Source of the DNA: Loxodes magnus
Taxonomy: Eukaryota; Ciliophora; Karyorelictea; Loxodida; Loxodidae
Reading direction: 5' to 3'
DNA length: 64,000 nucleotides
Assembly: GCA_946699065.1 (NCBI GenBank)
Contig: CAMPDV010000505.1
Coordinates: 62,001 to 126,000, forward strand
In this document: positions 61,130-64,000 of the stretch, in pieces
How the letters are laid out: each line of letters starts with the position of its first letter
How positions within the stretch are numbered: position 1 is the stretch's first letter
Notes under the pieces: model-generated
What the model saw: the letters and a program-made list of their open reading frames with translations, nothing else
Told to the model about the DNA's origin: nothing
Database searches by the model: none
Translations under genes and position numbers: made by a program

Positions 61130-61680
61130 AGCAGAAATCTTCTTCTTCGAAGTAGATTTTAATTATTTCTCGCTTTCCCTAGTTTCCACTAAGACTTGCA
61201 TTCATAAACTTTCCTGCATCAAGTCCATATTGTCTTTTATTCCATTCTCTTGCTTCCATTAGTATTAGAGGTATTGCTTGGATGATTTATTGTTCTTTTC
61301 TTCTATATAATTTTGCCTCTTTTGTGCAGTAAATTCAAAATATTTTACTGCATGTCTTTCGTTTTTCTTTTTTTCTTTTTTCCTAAAAATTCCAGCAGTT
61401 CCTTACCTTGCAACCTTGCTTCTTGCAATATCAGCACCTTATTATCGGTCTTCTTTATTTATAAATCAATACTTATTTTATTTCTTCTCTTTCTATCTCT
61501 ACATCCATGGGATCATAGTTTATCTTATTGTGTAATTCCTGATTCTTTTCCTAATTTATTCTTTGTAATTTTTCTTCGGTCTGCTGGATTAAGGAGTATA
61601 TTTGCCAGATCAGAAGGTCTACTTACGATATCTTATTTTAATCCATTGTTTTCCTGTTTCAGTTAATCAACTTGTTAGAT
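61130..61680 (-). CDS. Gag/ORF1-like protein with a variant zinc knuckle
   Basis: On the minus strand one frame from about 61625 reads LIQQTEEKLQRINQEKNQEL (coiled coil), HNKINYDPMDVEIEREEIKQ, then RC-W-YCKKQGCKVRNC. The last is a CCHC-type knuckle spacing (C-x2-C-x4-?-x4-C) in which the His is replaced by Cys. The second knuckle residue is encoded by TGA. The YDPMDVE motif before the knuckle parallels VDPMDIE at 12.95 kb and VPMELEE before the knuckle at 19.2 kb, so the proteins belong to one superfamily. Downstream the frame stays basic. The equivalent gene in duplication copy A is split by an insertion. Confidence 0.55.
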
Positions 61681-62181
61681 TAGAACACAAACTTTGCTTG
61701 ATAATTCTTAGAGTATCTGTTAGAGTTTAAGGTTTTCATTTTGTAGATGTTAAATATCAATCTATATTTCTTATTATATTTTGTTAGTCTAGTTTGAAGA
61801 TTGTTATTTTTTAGGAACCATTTTATATAATATATAATATTTACAGAAAATTAAAATAAAATCTATATCTATTATAGTAGAATTTATTTGATGCTATATT
61901 GAAATATTTACATTTTTAATTTGACTACTAAGATCATTATACTTTCTATAAAACTGTTTCTTTTCCCTTTAATAAAATTTTTATTGTATTGTACATTTAA
62001 TTTTTTCTAATGTTTTAATTTCCCATATTTTATTCTTTTGATATTAAAAAAAGGAAATTTATAATAAAGCATCTTTTTTTAAAATTGAATCTTTAAAATT
62101 AATCGAAAAAAACCTTAATAAAGTACGCCAATAAAAGAAAGAAAAACAGAAAAAGTGATAATGAAGTTCTTACAGTAAGTA

Positions 62182-62516
62182 AATGGGAATAAAGAGGTTC
62201 GAAAACGGACAAAAGAGATTTGATTCTGATAAGTAATTTCTAGAGGAATTGGAGAAAATAGCTCGTGACAAATTGGAACAATTAATCTGATAGATATCAA
62301 AAAATGTATGTACTGCCTAAAGTAAACAAATAATAGAAAGATAAAAAAAAGAAAAATTAAGATTAAGTGAAGAGAAAATGCGCAACTAAAAAACTTACGA
62401 AATTAAACTAATAAGTCTAGTAATTAAAACTTAAGAGTTAAGTATTTAAAATATTCTTTAGATCAAAGGAAGAAAAACAAAGAAATTAAGATCAAGCTGG
62501 AGAAAAAGATACTCAA
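62182..62516 (+). CDS. Coiled-coil ORF at the end of duplication copy B
   Basis: Counterpart of 30902-31235, opening MGIKRFENGQKRFDSDKQFL and continuing EELEKIARDKLEQLI. After the duplication boundary the sequence runs into the gag relic, so no natural C-terminus is visible. Confidence 0.42.
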
Positions 62517-63060
62517 AAGTCTAAAATTTCAACTCCAAGCAGCGAGTAAACTATGATTGGCTGATCATTGTGACACTGGACCTCCGGAAAAAGGCCAAAA
62601 ATCGAATAAAAGCAATAAAAAATTTAAGGAGAAGTTAAACGTAAAGGAAAAAAATAGAATCGAGACATATGGCTTAAAAAAGAGGCTTTAGCATCTTTTC
62701 AAATAATTTATAGACCAAAATTAATTTGAAAAATAAGAGTATAAGCAAAAAGTACTGGGTAACTGAAAGAAAAAATAAGAAGAAAATAAACATAAATTGC
62801 AGGTTTAAATGAAACTCAGATAATAAAGAAACGACCTAACTATAATTGAAGGAGAAAAAAGCTCAATATTTAAACCTAAACAAGAAACGAAAAGATGCAT
62901 TTATTATAATTCTTGAACATATCTTTGGAATGATGATAAAATTTTCACATCTTCAATTAAAAACACTGAAACTACTATAAGGGGTTTTAGAATAAAAAGA
63001 AGAGATAAACAACAACTAAAAATAGAAAATTTATATTGCAACAAATTCGGAATTATACAC
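62517..63060 (+). pseudogene. Gag/ORF1 relic, third copy of the 14.8-kb family
   Basis: Homologous to 14975-15500. An early part reads VTLDLRKKAKNRIKA, like VVLDLQKRSKN in the first copy. Later KRCIYYNS-W-TYLW (near 62900-62940) corresponds to the zinc knuckle with only the first Cys left. The last part (AACACTGAAACTACTATAAG) matches the first copy closely. It begins exactly where duplication copy B ends. Confidence 0.58.
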
Positions 63061-63104
63061 AATTAAATTAAATTAATGAAATAGTCAGAAATATTTGTTA
63101 AAAT

Positions 63105-64000
63105 CCTTTTTACCCCAGTTGCTACTTTTCAGCGGGTTATCGGTTTTCTTTCCAGTGAGTTATAATAATCAAAATGACTTGGGTCGTCTAGTATGCTTCG
63201 CATGAAGAAGTAGTCTTCTGGTACGAGATAAAATCTGTCTAAGGTTGAAGTTTTCCTCTTGTACATTCTCCCGCTAGGATCACAGTAGATGCGATTTTGC
63301 ATTCTTCTTAAATTTTGTATCTTTTGTCTTTATTTCTTAATCGCTTACTGCTCCTGATAGGTTTAAATTCTCCAGTATTTTCTCTATTTTTTCAACAAAA
63401 GTTTTGAATTGTCTATAGAGGTGCCAAGCACTGCCACACAGGTAGCATTATTTCTGAGACTTGGCTTACTAGTTTTTTGCGGGAGAAGTAGGGTTAGGTT
63501 AGGAATGCCAATTCTCTTCTAGTTCCATCATTTCAGAAACTATTTTTTGCTGTTATAACTGCTCTTGAACTTTGTCCGACTTCTCGAGATGCTCCGTTAG
63601 CTATTATCTAAGGTCTTTCACTTCATTTCTAAGTCCCTGGACTTCCTTTTCAAAGCGGGCCTGGAGTTTCTAGTTTAGAGTCAGCCCGTTGTTATATAGT
63701 TTCATAACATATTCAATTTGGGCTTTGAGTCTTCCCACCTCCTGGTTAAGTTCGGTAATTATCATTGTTATTACTTCAGATTGTTCTTGTTACTCCGACT
63801 TAGTCGTTTAGAATTCCCTGACCTCTAGTATTTTTTTCTTAGGATTTTCAGCTCTCGGAGGGGTATCTAGTTAAGTATAAGGGTGCTTAAAGAAAGGCTT
63901 GAAGGTTGCTTACTACTAGTGTTAGGCCGTAGTTTGCTCAACTCCTTCAATTTTCATCTCTACCTTTGTCAAGTTGGTGAATGCCTTCCTTTTTTTATTA
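63105..64000 (-). CDS. Gag/ORF1-like protein with coiled coil and zinc knuckle, 5' end outside window
   Basis: The minus strand is open in one frame from the window edge to about 63105 and is clearly less AT-rich than its surroundings. Order: basic N-terminus (KRKAFTNLTKVEMKIEG), a Pro-rich linker, a long coiled coil (TELNQEVGRLKAQIEYVMKL and EKEVQGLRNEVKDLRQQLTE), then CYLCGSAWHLYRQF near 63450-63410, a C-x2-C-x4-H-x4 knuckle whose last Cys is Phe, and a basic tail (LSRTRRLLLHAKHTRRPKSF). Two TGAs near the end (after AKSHLL and after RPKSF) are Trp or stop. This is the best preserved ORF1-like protein here besides 18.7-19.5 kb. It is convergent with the relic at 62.5 kb. Confidence 0.62.

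Larger units (their letters stand above)
54292..62516 (+). repeat. Segmental duplication, copy B
   Basis: Second direct copy of the block at 22514-31235, about 31.8 kb downstream. It lacks the LINE-like insertion and so preserves the empty site. Immediately after its end a gag/ORF1 relic begins at about 62517, whereas copy A is followed by unrelated sequence. Confidence 0.93.

Noticed and set aside
1..64000. tRNA, rRNA or telomeric repeats
   Set aside because: No cloverleaf-like segment with a GTTC-type loop, no conserved rRNA core and no ciliate telomere repeat run was seen by eye.

Overview
The window looks like nuclear DNA of a ciliate. Reading frames only make sense if TAA and TAG are read as glutamine. 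Most also need TGA read as tryptophan inside genes and as stop at their ends, the mixed code known from karyorelictean ciliates such as Loxodes and from Condylostoma. Very short GT...AG introns (16-24 nt) fit the same branch (Karyorelictea/Heterotrichea). Base composition is extremely AT-rich, with small islands of higher GC marking coding or mobile DNA. Species assignment is inference. I see no tRNA, rRNA or telomere.

Layout. 1-757: remnant of a calcium-dependent protein kinase-like gene on +. About 830-5340: a decayed gene on - with a stretch resembling the REJ domain of polycystin-like surface proteins. 7803 to about 11205: the most notable locus, a RING-finger plus ubiquitin-like gene whose 3' half is an array of about 100 tiny introns, nearly all separated by exons of one codon (3 nt). 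In the middle (8852-10603) this becomes a 27-bp satellite of one 24-nt intron plus one variable codon. 11431-11664: a small GC-rich gene with an N-terminal MGISCC, with a truncated relative at 32.8 kb. 12.8-19.5 kb: several gag/ORF1-like retroelement proteins and relics, some with a CCHC zinc knuckle. 22.5-31.2 kb and 54.3-62.5 kb: two direct copies of a segment of about 8.2 kb. The first copy was later split by a 475-bp 5'-truncated LINE-like insertion with a 13-bp target-site duplication. Between and around the copies lie a decayed vWA-like gene (38.7-40.6 kb, -), more ORF1 relics (40.9, 42.9, 45.4, 47.6 and 62.5-64.0 kb), an unknown ORF (52.1-52.8 kb, -), and long AT-rich stretches in which I see no gene.

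Apart from the RING-UBL gene and the small 11.4-kb gene, almost everything with coding character is mobile-element-derived or broken by frameshifts. The window reads as a repeat-rich germline-type region. With only TGA as a possible stop, long open frames arise by chance, so I relied on motifs, repeated copies and amino-acid character rather than ORF length.
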